IMG/VR virus record: IMGVR_UViG_3300032116_000256
Location: 1 to 55,148 of that record
Origin: a virus
Length of the DNA stretch: 55,148 nt
Direction: 5' to 3' (one strand)
The translations under genes and the position numbers were made by a program. This document shows positions 6,521 to 14,303 of this stretch, piece by piece; within the stretch, counting starts at the first letter, position 1; each line of letters opens with the position of its first letter. A model generated the notes under the pieces. That model did not search any database and was not told the origin of the DNA. It saw only the letters and a list, made by a program, of their open reading frames with translations.

Positions 6521-6644
6521 ACCCTCTCTCAATAGCGTCGTTGTGTAGTCAGATTACAAGTGTCTATTCCACCATGAATCTGATTCCATTGCTACCAAAC
6601 GCCCAGCATTCAATAGATTCGTGAATGCAGCTAAGGGAGAGGGT
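6521..6644 (-). ncRNA. Three-way-junction structured RNA in tRNA cluster
   Basis: A 124-nt gap between tRNA-Lys and tRNA-Ile that is not a tRNA but folds well by eye. Closing helix ACCCTCTC (6637-6644) with GAGAGGGT (6521-6528); inner helix TAGC/GCTA (6630-6633 with 6533-6536); hairpin GCATTCA/TGAATGC (6606-6628, 9-base loop); hairpin TCAGATT/AATCTGA (6549-6583, 21-base loop). Three perfect 7-8 bp helices in 124 nt are more than chance. No T-arm, no CCA, no ORF. Confidence 0.45.
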
Positions 6645-6683
6645 TTCTGGGTAATTACTCCCAAAAGTGTAAAGAACAAAAAT

Positions 6684-6760
6684 TGGTCGTCCCGCTGGGA
6701 TTCGAACCCAGAACCTAGCCCTTATAAAGAGCTTGCTCTAACCAGTTAAGCTACGGGACA
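6684..6760 (-). tRNA. tRNA-Ile (TAT)
   Basis: 77 nt including CCA. Acceptor TGTCCCG/CGGGACG, anticodon stem AGCTC/GGGCT with loop TTTATAA (anticodon TAT, reads AUA), T-arm CTGGGTTCGAATCCCAG. Confidence 0.92.
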
Positions 6761-6764
6761 AAAT

Positions 6765-6841
6765 TGGTGGGCGATGAGGGATTCGAACCCCCGATCAAAG
6801 AATTATGAGTTCTCTGCTTTGAACCACTAAGCTAACCGCCC
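6765..6841 (-). tRNA. tRNA-Met (CAT), or Ile2 (CAT)
   Basis: 77 nt including CCA. Acceptor GGGCGGT/ATCGCCC, anticodon loop CTCATAA. Elongator-type; if the host TilS adds lysidine it would read AUA instead of AUG, which cannot be decided here. Confidence 0.92.
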
Positions 6842-6843
6842 AT

Positions 6844-6920
6844 TGGCGCGAGGACCGAGAATCGAACTCGGAACCAACAGTTTAGAAAACTGTTGCTCTA
6901 TCCAGTTGAGCTATCCCCGC
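6844..6920 (-). tRNA. tRNA-Arg (TCT)
   Basis: 77 nt including CCA. Acceptor GCGGGGA/TCCTCGC, anticodon stem ACAGT/ACTGT with loop TTTCTAA (anticodon TCT, AGA codons). Confidence 0.95.
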
Positions 6921-6925
6921 GAAAT

Positions 6926-7000
6926 TGGAGCAGCAGATGGGACTCGAACCCACAACATCCAGCTTGGAAGGATGGCGCTCTACCGTTGAGCTACTGCTGC
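6926..7000 (-). tRNA. tRNA-Gly (TCC)
   Basis: 75 nt including CCA. Acceptor GCAGCAG/CTGCTGC, anticodon loop CTTCCAA (TCC, GGA codons), one T-C mismatch at 30-40 of the anticodon stem. Confidence 0.94.
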
Positions 7001-7009
7001 TAGTTTTAA

Positions 7010-7252
7010 TTAATTTAAAACCTGCTCTTGGGGTTGATTCTTTAGACGTTCACGCTCCCGATTAAGACGGCGCATTTGATTCTGATACTTGCGATCCTTC
7101 TTCTCGTCGTAATTAAGAGCAGCTTGAAACTCATCACGATACTTGGCAAGGATGAAGTTGTACGTCTTCATCGTGGAGGCGGCAACTGCCGCATCCGAAT
7201 ATCCGTTGAATGAATCAGCGGAACTACTAGGCAAGGGAGCGTTTTCGTCCAT
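7010..7252 (-). CDS. Small hypothetical protein
   Basis: 80 residues from MDENAPLPSSS, chosen because the longer frame would need a TTG. The N-terminal third is Ser/Ala-rich; the C-terminal half is a basic helix (KKDRKYQNQMRRLNRERERL), possibly nucleic-acid binding. No family recognised. Confidence 0.6.
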   Translation of the reverse strand: MDENAPLPSSSADSFNGYSDAAVAASTMKTYNFILAKYRDEFQAALNYDEKKDRKYQNQMRRLNRERERLKNQPQEQVLN

Positions 7253-7257
7253 GTTAA

Positions 7258-7548
7258 TCAAACAAAGGCTTGCTTGTCCTTGAAATACTTTTGGCAGCGG
7301 AATTTAAAAGCCTCGTAGCGTTCAAGCAACGACATTGGAATAGGAGCGGCACTGCACTTGCGAGACCGTTCATAAGCAATCTCGACTCCCCGCTTTGGAT
7401 CAAAACGATCTCCAAGTGAAAAATTGCAAAGCGACCAGCCTATGAAAACGGTCTCAGGCTGATGTTCATTAGCGACGGCGGCGAGAACGCCAATTCGCTG
7501 ATCCTTGTTGTCAAGGATGTAAACGTGGATTCCTTTTGGATTATTCAT
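7258..7548 (-). CDS. Hypothetical phage protein
   Basis: 96 residues from MNNPKGIHVYILDNKDQRIGV. An alternative TTG start 15 codons upstream exists, but ATTATTCAT just before the ATG is the same context as in neighbouring MNN genes. Compact alpha/beta character (HVYILDN, RIGVLAAV, TVFIGWSLC, then GVEIAYERSRK). No function recognised. Confidence 0.6.
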   Translation of the reverse strand: MNNPKGIHVYILDNKDQRIGVLAAVANEHQPETVFIGWSLCNFSLGDRFDPKRGVEIAYERSRKCSAAPIPMSLLERYEAFKFRCQKYFKDKQAFV

Positions 7549-7600
7549 GATTGTGGTTGATGACTTGATGGCGGTAAGGTACTCGATGGTCAACGTTTCG

Positions 7601-8272
7601 TCAAGGGTTTTCTGTGAGAATTTTGTAGTCGAATTCAGTCAAATGATCATAATTACCAATTTTGTGACGAATCATGGAATTGAAAGCAAGACTAATTCTC
7701 TTTGTTGAGGCTTGATTTGATGGAACCGAATGAGGCAAGTAAGATGCAAACAACAACAAATCACCGTTTTTCAAAGAAACAGGATGAGAATTATCAGCGT
7801 ATTTTCTTTCAACTTTTGGATTAGGCTTAATGAACAATGGTGGCTGAATAATATTTTTTCCTGAACCAATATCTTGGTTCAGGCGATGAAAAAAAATAAT
7901 ATTATTTTTAAACTCTTCTACCTGTAAGTACAAAATTCCAGAAACAATTGAATTAGGATGCGTATGCAAGTGGGTGTGTTCTTTTGGGTGATTCCAATTT
8001 ACCCAGCTTTGAGTAATTCCGCATTCTCCATCAATAGCCATTTTACTTTCCATGAAATTCTGAGTCCGTTCACGAATGAAATCTTTTAAGTTTCTATAAC
8101 GCTCATCATTCAAGATGTACCTATTTGCACTAAAATGATGGGAGGCGCGATTATTTTTTTCGGATGGATTCAAGTCATCATTTTTTAATGAATTAAATTC
8201 ATCCATAAACGTTTCCCCAAGATTTATTTTAGATACGGGAACTGGGAAAAGATCAATAGTTTCAGCGGTCAT
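7601..8272 (-). CDS. 2-oxoglutarate/Fe(II) oxygenase, phage type
   Basis: 223 residues. The double-stranded beta-helix motifs are visible: HTHLHTHPNSIVSGILYLQ (residues 99-117, iron-binding His region), then GDLLLFASYLPHSVPSN with the third iron His (H181) and TKRISLAFN with Arg192, the usual 2-oxoglutarate contact. The family hydroxylates proteins, nucleic acids or small molecules; similar enzymes (2OG-FeII_Oxy_5 type) are common in marine and freshwater phages, where the substrate is generally unknown. No signal peptide, so cytoplasmic. ATG lies in AATTAATTATG at the end of the upstream gene. Confidence 0.75.
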   Translation of the reverse strand: MTAETIDLFPVPVSKINLGETFMDEFNSLKNDDLNPSEKNNRASHHFSANRYILNDERYRNLKDFIRERTQNFMESKMAIDGECGITQSWVNWNHPKEHTHLHTHPNSIVSGILYLQVEEFKNNIIFFHRLNQDIGSGKNIIQPPLFIKPNPKVERKYADNSHPVSLKNGDLLLFASYLPHSVPSNQASTKRISLAFNSMIRHKIGNYDHLTEFDYKILTENP

Positions 8273-8274
8273 AA

Positions 8275-8544
8275 TTAATTGTTTGTAAGTTTATTATACT
8301 TGTCTTCTGCATCTTGTCTAGCATTTGGCCCGCCATAATACCAGCCTTTTGTGCCGAAATCTTCATCCTTGGGCAAATATTCTGCGGGGTCAATTTTAAT
8401 TCCTTTAATTTCGTAACCGTTGTGTTTTTGAACCAACACAACTTCAAAGCCACCGCACTTGGAATACATTGCAACTTTGTCGGTGCGCTTGATCTGTTTC
8501 ATGGAATAACCATGATTTTTCATTTCAATTGGGAGCAGTTTCAT
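8275..8544 (-). CDS. Hypothetical phage protein
   Basis: 89 residues starting MKLLPIEMKNHGYSMKQI. The ATG overlaps the stop of the zinc-ribbon gene (ATGA at 8541-8544); the longer frame would start with GTG inside that gene. Contains two beta strands around VAMYSKCGGFEVVLVQ and a WYYGGPNARQDAEDKYNKL helix. Unknown role. Confidence 0.65.
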   Translation of the reverse strand: MKLLPIEMKNHGYSMKQIKRTDKVAMYSKCGGFEVVLVQKHNGYEIKGIKIDPAEYLPKDEDFGTKGWYYGGPNARQDAEDKYNKLTNN

Positions 8545-8735
8545 TTCAGTCGATTGTTGAATACTTTTGAACACTGTTTCAAGCCATTTACTTTGAGATG
8601 AGCGTAAGCCCACTTTAATTGAAAGTTACAATCTTTGCAAACGTAACCAACGTCAATGTCTTGGTAACATTCTTCTACGTTAGGATCAAACTGGTGCTCG
8701 CAGCACTGGCAAATAACGATTGCTGGCGCGCTCAT
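8541..8735 (-). CDS. Small zinc-ribbon protein
   Basis: 64 residues from MSAPAIVICQCCEHQF. Two CxxC pairs (CQCC near residue 10 and CKDC near 34) would bind one zinc. The ATG overlaps the TGA of the gene upstream (ATGA at 8732-8735). Zinc ribbons of this size often bind nucleic acid or act as adaptors; no closer assignment. Confidence 0.6.
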   Translation of the reverse strand: MSAPAIVICQCCEHQFDPNVEECYQDIDVGYVCKDCNFQLKWAYAHLKVNGLKQCSKVFNNRLK

Positions 8736-9085
8736 TGCCAAATGCGATGCTTTTCAGCGATCCATTCATTGCCATCATATTCACACAAAATCCATTCTAC
8801 TTCAAATGGAATCTCAACCACTTTAACTGTGCAAAAGGTGCTGCTAAATCTTTCTGATCCAAGTTGCTCAAAAATTTCAATCATTATAGGATCGTCTCGC
8901 TTGAGATCGTGTTCGCTGAAGTATTCTCCATCAATATAAAAATAATACTTTTCATCGAAAAGGAATGAACGCCTTTCCTCTTTAGTGAAAGAGATCCCCT
9001 TTTTGGTAAGATAAAGCTCTTTAGCTTCATCACTAAGTCCAAAGCCACCGTAATCAGCGTTGATTAATATTTTGCGAGTTTTCAT
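8732..9085 (-). CDS. Conserved phage protein, unknown
   Basis: 117 residues. The start (MKTRKILINADYGGFGLSDEA) with a beta strand, YGGFGLS loop and KELYLTKKG helix resembles an uncharacterised family found in many large phages and some bacteria, from memory. The second half has KYYFYIDGEYF and a C-terminal VVEIPFEVEWILCEYDG strand pair. Directly follows tRNA-Thr and probably shares its promoter. Confidence 0.7.
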   Translation of the reverse strand: MKTRKILINADYGGFGLSDEAKELYLTKKGISFTKEERRSFLFDEKYYFYIDGEYFSEHDLKRDDPIMIEIFEQLGSERFSSTFCTVKVVEIPFEVEWILCEYDGNEWIAEKHRIWQ

Positions 9086-9089
9086 AATA

Positions 9090-9164
9090 TGGAGCCTCCA
9101 GTCGGATTCGAACCAACGACCTACAGTTTACAAAACTGTTGCACTACCACTGTGCTATAGAGGC
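9090..9164 (-). tRNA. tRNA-Thr (TGT)
   Basis: 75 nt including CCA. Acceptor GCCTCTA/TGGAGGC, anticodon stem ACAGT/ACTGT with loop TTTGTAA (TGT, ACA codons), T-arm GTTGGTTCGAATCCGAC. Separate from the main cluster and placed just after a promoter. Confidence 0.94.
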
Positions 9165-9195
9165 GAGTTATTTTTTAATGAAATAATTTGGTTTG

Positions 9196-9224
9196 TTGAG
9201 CAAATGTATGGTCAGCAATATGAA
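9196..9224 (+). promoter_or_regulatory. Weak sigma70-like sequence ahead of plus-strand gene
   Basis: TTGAGC (9196-9201), 17-bp spacer, TATGAA (9219-9224), upstream of the plus-strand ORF at 9267. Four of six matches in each box only, and it overlaps the better minus-strand promoter. Confidence 0.25.
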
Positions 9225-9252
9225 TAATACGATGCTGAATAGCGACATTCAA
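9224..9252 (-). promoter_or_regulatory. Sigma70-like promoter for tRNA-Thr and following genes
   Basis: Minus strand: TTGAAT (9247-9252), 17-bp spacer, TATTAT (9224-9229). The transcript would reach tRNA-Thr about 50 bases later. Confidence 0.5.
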
Positions 9253-9266
9253 GTGTAAAATAAAAC

Positions 9267-9530
9267 ATGGACAGTCCTCGTTTACTTCAAGCAGAGATTC
9301 ACAGTAATTTTAGCACAGTTTCTGGAGATTGGGCGGCGTACAAGACCCAAATAACTGGATTATATTCTGCAACTGGTTATGGTGCAAGTGGCAACGGAAC
9401 ATTCGGGGACTTCTCAGACCATTTGATTAGAGAATATAACGGAAAAATCATAGAGTTGGGTATGCCAACAGGACTGACAATCCAACCCTATGATGCCGGT
9501 TACAGATTAACTGGGATTAACCTGTCCTGA
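9267..9530 (+). CDS. Isolated plus-strand small protein
   Basis: 87 residues, MDSPRLLQAEIHSNFSTVSG, with a Gly/Ser/Thr-rich centre (TGLYSATGYGASGNGTFGDF). Composition looks like a phage structural or tail-associated protein rather than a shadow frame. It is the only plus-strand gene outside the tail module, and its end overlaps the convergent gene at 9507 by 24 bases. Function unknown; could still be a spurious frame. Confidence 0.45.
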   Translation: MDSPRLLQAEIHSNFSTVSGDWAAYKTQITGLYSATGYGASGNGTFGDFSDHLIREYNGKIIELGMPTGLTIQPYDAGYRLTGINLS

Positions 9531-9842
9531 TTCCTTGCTCTTGACGTAAGCTGACATAAGAACGCAGTAGTTCATAATATCAAGGATAGCGTCTTCGTAG
9601 CTTTCGTTTTTGACGGCGAGCTTGCCATCATTCGCGAAAGTTGAGAGTCGGGAAACCTTGTCAACGATCCTCACAAGGAACCCTTGCTCTGCGGAGCAAA
9701 CACCCATTGATTCGCATCGTTGGAAGTTTGCAAAGGGATTATCTCCCTTGCTGCCAGCATAATCATTGTTCTTCGCTCTCATAATGTCGAGTGCCTTGTT
9801 GGTCAACTCAGTATGGTGCGCGAACAGTTGCTCTCTGGTCAT
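9507..9842 (-). CDS. DUF1599-like (MazG-like) nucleotide-related protein
   Basis: 111 residues. ALDIMRAKNNDYAGSKGDNPFANFQRC followed by FLVRIVDKVSRLSTF and ESYEDAILDIMNYCVLM has the K-N-x-D-Y plus D-K-x-x-R and E-D-x-x-D layout of all-alpha NTP pyrophosphatase-type proteins (DUF1599, nucleotide modification associated domain). In phages these proteins may act on nucleotide pools. Activity is inferred from pattern only. Confidence 0.6.
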   Translation of the reverse strand: MTREQLFAHHTELTNKALDIMRAKNNDYAGSKGDNPFANFQRCESMGVCSAEQGFLVRIVDKVSRLSTFANDGKLAVKNESYEDAILDIMNYCVLMSAYVKSKESGQVNPS

Positions 9843-9850
9843 GTCGATTT

Positions 9851-10174
9851 TTAATTAATTGTTTTTAGTGCAGCGCGGAACTTATTCAGAACCGTATAGA
9901 ACTTAGTTTCCCTATCTGTAGGCTCTGGGATGATGGAGCGAACCATCTCTTTATCCTCACCAACAGTAGAGTGAACAATAACATAAGCGTCATCAGTGCG
10001 AGAACTCTCTTGAGAGAGGCATTGAAGCGCCCACGTTACTGAATTTTGCAGCGCAAGATCATAGAAGTTCACACAGCTTTTAAGTGAACCGTCTTGCTCA
10101 AGGCTCCAAATCTCAAACCAATTCAAGTTAGGCTTGATGTCTACGCTCAAAGGAGTAAATGTTTCTTCGTTCAT
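9851..10174 (-). CDS. Hypothetical phage protein
   Basis: 107 residues starting MNEETFTPLSVDIKPNLNWF. Contains WSLEQDGSLKSCVNFYDL and DDAYVIVHSTVGEDKEMVRS. No domain recognised. One-base overlap with the upstream gene (TAATG). Confidence 0.6.
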   Translation of the reverse strand: MNEETFTPLSVDIKPNLNWFEIWSLEQDGSLKSCVNFYDLALQNSVTWALQCLSQESSRTDDAYVIVHSTVGEDKEMVRSIIPEPTDRETKFYTVLNKFRAALKTIN

Positions 10175-10434
10175 TAGTTAGTGGGAGTGTGGAATTGCTT
10201 GGCGCGAGCCAGCATGAAATCGTGAATGAAGTGGCGAGTTTCCCTGTCGAGAAGTCGCCCATTCTCTTGAGGCAGTCCCTTGATGACCTCCTCAAAGTTC
10301 AGACCAAAAGCAAGGGCAAGACCCTTAATCTTTCGGTAGATACCGATTTCCTTGTACTTGAGTAGAGCAAATGCAACATCGAGTTCAGTCTCAGAAGCAT
10401 TCTCTAGCTTTTCAACGAGTGGATTTTTATTCAT
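10174..10434 (-). CDS. Hypothetical phage protein
   Basis: 86 residues, all-helical by composition (KLENASETELDVAFALLKY, IKGLALAFGLNFEEVIKGL, HFIHDFMLARAKQF). No family recognised. Start MNK after TTAATTATG, like neighbouring genes. Confidence 0.6.
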   Translation of the reverse strand: MNKNPLVEKLENASETELDVAFALLKYKEIGIYRKIKGLALAFGLNFEEVIKGLPQENGRLLDRETRHFIHDFMLARAKQFHTPTN

Positions 10435-10440
10435 AATTAA

Positions 10441-11538
10441 TCAAAATGAGGGAACAATTGCTACCTGACTATAAGGAATTTCAGAACCATCTTCATTAGC
10501 AAGTTGGCTGTGATCGTAATTTAACTCTTCAACAGCAATTTGAAAAATTTGATCACTAGAAAGATCGTAGCCCTTCATGCGGCTCTGAATCTGCTTCACA
10601 GTAGGATATTCGCCAATTGAATGCTTGGTGTCGATGTAATTGCGAATCTTCAGCTTAATAAAGTCGTTTTCAACTTCATCGTCTGGAACTTCATCATCAG
10701 TTTCGGTATCGAAATTATAATCAGGACTATAGTCTGGATCATAATCATCACCAGCATTTTCATTGTAAATGGCATCAGGGATTTCCTTGCGCTCAGGAGT
10801 GATGTCGCTCAAGACACGATACTTTGAGACGCGCAGCTTCTGGAAATTACAATCAGTCGGCACGCTGACAGCATCAGCAGGGTCAACCTCAACCACAAGG
10901 AGACGCCCATCAGAACCAGCCCAATTATTTGCATAATCGTAGCTGCCAACGTGCAGACCAAAAGAGCAGTGATTTTCTTTGTTATCATCGACAGAGCGGC
11001 GAGCAACCTCAATCATTTCGCCAACACCATTATAAATGGAACCATTAGCGGCAACATTGCCGCGCACAACAACAGTATCCTTGTTGCCCTGCTTCGAATA
11101 AAAATCATTATTAACTCCCTTGTAGGCGAGGAACTTTCCATCAGCAGTGATGGGAAGACTCTTGTACGAAAGGAAAGTATAGAGTTCGTTGACTGAATTC
11201 GCAGAGGGATTCTGCATCAGACGGTCAATGAAGTTGAGCAGAGGCTCGGCATCCTTCGCCCCCTCCTTCAGCATGGCGAATAGCTTGTCCACCACAACGC
11301 CATGAACCTCAACGCCGCTGTGGAATAGCTTGCCATCATAAATGTCGATGGCTCCATGAGTCATGTTCTTGATCTTATTCTCAATCGTGATCAACTCAGG
11401 AATGAGATCGTACTGAGCGTCAAGGATAGCTTGGCGCAAGGAAGAGAAGTTCGGGTGCGAACTCTCAACGGTGTGCGGCTTGCCATCAACGAAAACGGTG
11501 ATGGAATTGTCGCGCATGATGTAGGCTGGCTTATTCAT
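10441..11538 (-). CDS. rIIB: rIIB-like protein
   Basis: 365 residues. Motifs shared with T4 rIIB relatives in large phages: LLNFIDRLMQNPSANSVNEL, TFLSYKSLPITADGKFLAYK, CSFGLHVGSYDYA and VEVDPADAVSVPTDCNFQKL. An acidic linker (residues about 265-300) and a helical C-terminal domain follow. T4 rIIB works with rIIA against phage exclusion (Rex) and affects lysis inhibition; the biochemical role is still unclear. It lies directly downstream of the rIIA-like gene in the same order as in T4. Confidence 0.85.
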   Translation of the reverse strand: MNKPAYIMRDNSITVFVDGKPHTVESSHPNFSSLRQAILDAQYDLIPELITIENKIKNMTHGAIDIYDGKLFHSGVEVHGVVVDKLFAMLKEGAKDAEPLLNFIDRLMQNPSANSVNELYTFLSYKSLPITADGKFLAYKGVNNDFYSKQGNKDTVVVRGNVAANGSIYNGVGEMIEVARRSVDDNKENHCSFGLHVGSYDYANNWAGSDGRLLVVEVDPADAVSVPTDCNFQKLRVSKYRVLSDITPERKEIPDAIYNENAGDDYDPDYSPDYNFDTETDDEVPDDEVENDFIKLKIRNYIDTKHSIGEYPTVKQIQSRMKGYDLSSDQIFQIAVEELNYDHSQLANEDGSEIPYSQVAIVPSF

Positions 11539-11560
11539 AACTAGGATATATTATTGTGGT

Positions 11561-13672
11561 TTAGGACTTACGATTATCAACTAAATTAATGTAGTCAAGG
11601 AGAAGTTTAGCGGCACTTTTGACACCGTAGAAGGAACCGTAACGCCCCTCAAACAGTGCGAACATCATCGGATAAGACTGGTTGATTGTCAAGACTTCTT
11701 GCTTGATTTTTTCAGAAATTTTCGAGTCGAGAGTACAAATGTTACCATCGACGCAGTGGCGAGGAAAATCTCCCAAAACGTGAAACTCTTTGATTTGCTC
11801 TGGAGTGAAGCCATAGTCACCCATGTCGTCGCTTTTATTCCAAGCGTCGAAATAAACTGAAATCGGGTGATTGTCAGGCAAAGCTTTCCTCAGATCACTG
11901 AGGTGAGAAATCATAGGGAAAGAGCTTGTGCGAAATGACTTCTCCTCTTTGGCATTAAAAATTGATTTAAATTGAGCAATTGCCGCATTGAATTTGGGCA
12001 TGAGGGCATCATGCAAATTAATAGCGTGAGCGGGGAGATCAGTCCTATCCAAGACGCCATAAACATTGTCATAATTGATGCCAAAATGCTTTGCAATCTT
12101 CCAGATAGTTCTGAAGTCGTGCATCTGAAAGTTTTTGTGATCACCGAAAACAATATCGTAATTGTTGCCGCCGTTATGCTTGATGTCAACATAATAGAAA
12201 GGATCGCTAGGCATTGGAACCTTTTCCTTGAAACTGTAGCTGTAATGGCTGTTGGAAAAGATTTTGCGTACATTGTTGAACTCTTTACTCTTGGATGAAA
12301 CAGGAGTGAGTTTAGAAGCGAGGTGAATATGATCGCAAGAGTTATGCTTGTAAAGCAGTTTGCTTTCGGCGTCAGCAAGGGAAACTACATAGATTATCCC
12401 ATCGATTCCCTTGGAACTCATTAATCCATTAACGCGATCATGAATGTTTTTAACGTTATCATTGATAACGATACGCCAATTGTTTCCACCAGCATAAAAC
12501 ATCTTGGCACTGATAGTCTTTTGGACGTTCTGGGCCTTCTTTGACAACCGCACAAGATTGCGAGTGCTGCGAGACTTTTTGTAAATAGCCAACGGGACAA
12601 TCGGATCACCGTTGATTTTAATTACATTTTTATTGGCATCAGTGAAGTTATAATTAGCGTCGCAGCAAAGCGACTCAAGGTTATTGGAGCCGCTCAAAAG
12701 ATACAGCTTTTTGAAAAACTCTGCTGAGTCAGAAATCGCATCGATTTCTTTTTGAACTTGCGCTTTGATTTCCGTCTCCAACTTAGAGATGGCGCGAGCA
12801 ATGAAGTTCTTGGTCTGCGCGTTGTATTCTAGATTCTCGCGAGAGTGGTGCAGCGCAACCGAGCCAACTGGAAAGAAAAAGACGAAGAAATTAGAAAGGT
12901 AAGAGTTGGAGAATGCCTTGTAAATATTTGACGAGGCAATTGGATGATTCGCAAGATTGTCAAGATTCAGTGGGTAAGAAATGCCACCCATCACAATGAT
13001 AGGATCGGAGCGTCTGTTCCTCTCCATTCCCCAATCAGCGTTCTTAATCACCCACTCTGGGACCAAACGCGAAAAACCTTTGCAGACAAACCTCTCGTCA
13101 GAGAAGCGAATGACATTGTTGATTTCGCATTCGAAGTTGGAAATGTCCTCGCTTTTGATTGCAACAGAAATCTCAACGCCACTCGGCTCAGAAGTGGAAG
13201 TGTCAGAGAGCTTGGTGAAACGAGTGTCGCCATGCTCGTCAACATAAACAGAGATGACGATCTCAGTTCCATTGTGACGAGAACTAACCGTAAATGAATC
13301 AGTATACGACAGCGGAGCGAAACGACCAATGCCGAAACCGCCGATTGAATCGTTGTCGCTGCGCTTGGTTGAGCGACCATACTTGGTGTAGAGACCAAAG
13401 AGGTCAGACTCGGAAAGACCCGCGCCAAAGTCACGCACAACGAAAGTGGGACTCAGGCGAGTGGGAGCAGTGATCTCAACGTGACGGGACGAACCCTTGT
13501 TCGCGTCAACCGCATTGGCGATAGTTTCGCGTGCAGTTGCCAAGATGACATTGGAATAATTATTCCGCAAAAGCGACGAGATGTAGCGCATCTCATTCGC
13601 ATCAATGGTCGCGATTTCAGATTTGAAATCGTGAGATTCAACAACGTTTCGCTGGATGGATTTGACAATCAT
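11561..13672 (-). CDS. rIIA: rIIA-like GHKL ATPase
   Basis: 703 residues from MIVKSIQRNVVESHDF. The N-terminal part is a GHKL ATP-binding domain: ETIANAVDA (N-box), then VVRDFGAGLS (DxGxG) and IGGFGIGRFAPLSYTDSF (GxGxxG lid). T4 rIIA belongs to the same class. The C-terminal 450 residues have no recognised domain. A TTG eight codons upstream is possible, but ATG is preferred because T4-type rIIA also begins close to the VVESH segment. Acts with rIIB, presumably at the membrane or in defence against exclusion. Confidence 0.85.
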   Translation of the reverse strand: MIVKSIQRNVVESHDFKSEIATIDANEMRYISSLLRNNYSNVILATARETIANAVDANKGSSRHVEITAPTRLSPTFVVRDFGAGLSESDLFGLYTKYGRSTKRSDNDSIGGFGIGRFAPLSYTDSFTVSSRHNGTEIVISVYVDEHGDTRFTKLSDTSTSEPSGVEISVAIKSEDISNFECEINNVIRFSDERFVCKGFSRLVPEWVIKNADWGMERNRRSDPIIVMGGISYPLNLDNLANHPIASSNIYKAFSNSYLSNFFVFFFPVGSVALHHSRENLEYNAQTKNFIARAISKLETEIKAQVQKEIDAISDSAEFFKKLYLLSGSNNLESLCCDANYNFTDANKNVIKINGDPIVPLAIYKKSRSTRNLVRLSKKAQNVQKTISAKMFYAGGNNWRIVINDNVKNIHDRVNGLMSSKGIDGIIYVVSLADAESKLLYKHNSCDHIHLASKLTPVSSKSKEFNNVRKIFSNSHYSYSFKEKVPMPSDPFYYVDIKHNGGNNYDIVFGDHKNFQMHDFRTIWKIAKHFGINYDNVYGVLDRTDLPAHAINLHDALMPKFNAAIAQFKSIFNAKEEKSFRTSSFPMISHLSDLRKALPDNHPISVYFDAWNKSDDMGDYGFTPEQIKEFHVLGDFPRHCVDGNICTLDSKISEKIKQEVLTINQSYPMMFALFEGRYGSFYGVKSAAKLLLDYINLVDNRKS

Positions 13673-13711
13673 GGGAGCAATTTGATTTACAGGCAAAGAA
13701 TGCCACAGGGA

Positions 13712-13957
13712 TCACTGTTCGTCAACTACTTTTTCAAACTTTCTTTCGACAATTTTTAAAGTCTCTTCCCTCAACCAGTTACGCTCTTCTTCAGAAGCGT
13801 CGTCCACAGAGAGAGAAAACTCTCGCGAAGAAGAGAAAGTGGTGATTCGGAATTCTGCGGCAAACTTGAATTTCTTCAAGAACTCGCCATTCAAAATTTC
13901 GTAGAGCTTGTAAACTTCTGTTACGTTGATTGAAGAAAACAAAAGGATGCGATTCAT
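13712..13957 (-). CDS. Hypothetical small protein
   Basis: 81 residues, MNRILLFSSINVTEVYKLYE, ending in a charged helix (DDASEEERNWLREETLKIVE). No family recognised. Sits upstream of rIIA. Confidence 0.6.
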   Translation of the reverse strand: MNRILLFSSINVTEVYKLYEILNGEFLKKFKFAAEFRITTFSSSREFSLSVDDASEEERNWLREETLKIVERKFEKVVDEQ

Positions 13958-13967
13958 TTTAATTAAT

Positions 13968-14303
13968 TTAAATTGCGTGGGACTGCTTGAATACTTCCAC
14001 GAAGTTAGACTGTTTCAACAAGTGAATCCAGATTTTTCCATGCTCTTCGATGTAAGCGTCATCGTGACCTTCAGAGATGAGATGAGAAACCAGCTTGTCG
14101 TTGAAGATTAAATATTCTGGGCGCTTGTTTTTAAAATTAGGAACAATGCAGCCTATTAGATTACTTGCAACGATTTTATATCCGGTCAACTTTGTGGAAA
14201 GATCCTCCTTTTCAATATCCATGTCTTCTACGGAGAATTCGATGCCGAGTTCATTGAGCTTACTGACAATTTGGTCTCTAACCTTATTGATTTTTGTTTG
14301 CAT
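13968..14303 (-). CDS. Hypothetical phage protein
   Basis: 111 residues from MQTKINKVRDQIVSKLNELG. An ATG eight codons upstream (14327) would extend the overlap with the UV endonuclease gene from 20 to 44 bases; the choice is uncertain. Contains a PEYLIFNDKLVSHLISEG segment. Function unknown. Confidence 0.6.
   Translation of the reverse strand: MQTKINKVRDQIVSKLNELGIEFSVEDMDIEKEDLSTKLTGYKIVASNLIGCIVPNFKNKRPEYLIFNDKLVSHLISEGHDDAYIEEHGKIWIHLLKQSNFVEVFKQSHAI

Noticed and set aside
7549-7593. Upstream TTG start for the gene at 7258
   Set aside because: The ATG at 7548 has the MNN context common here; TTG is not excluded but less likely.
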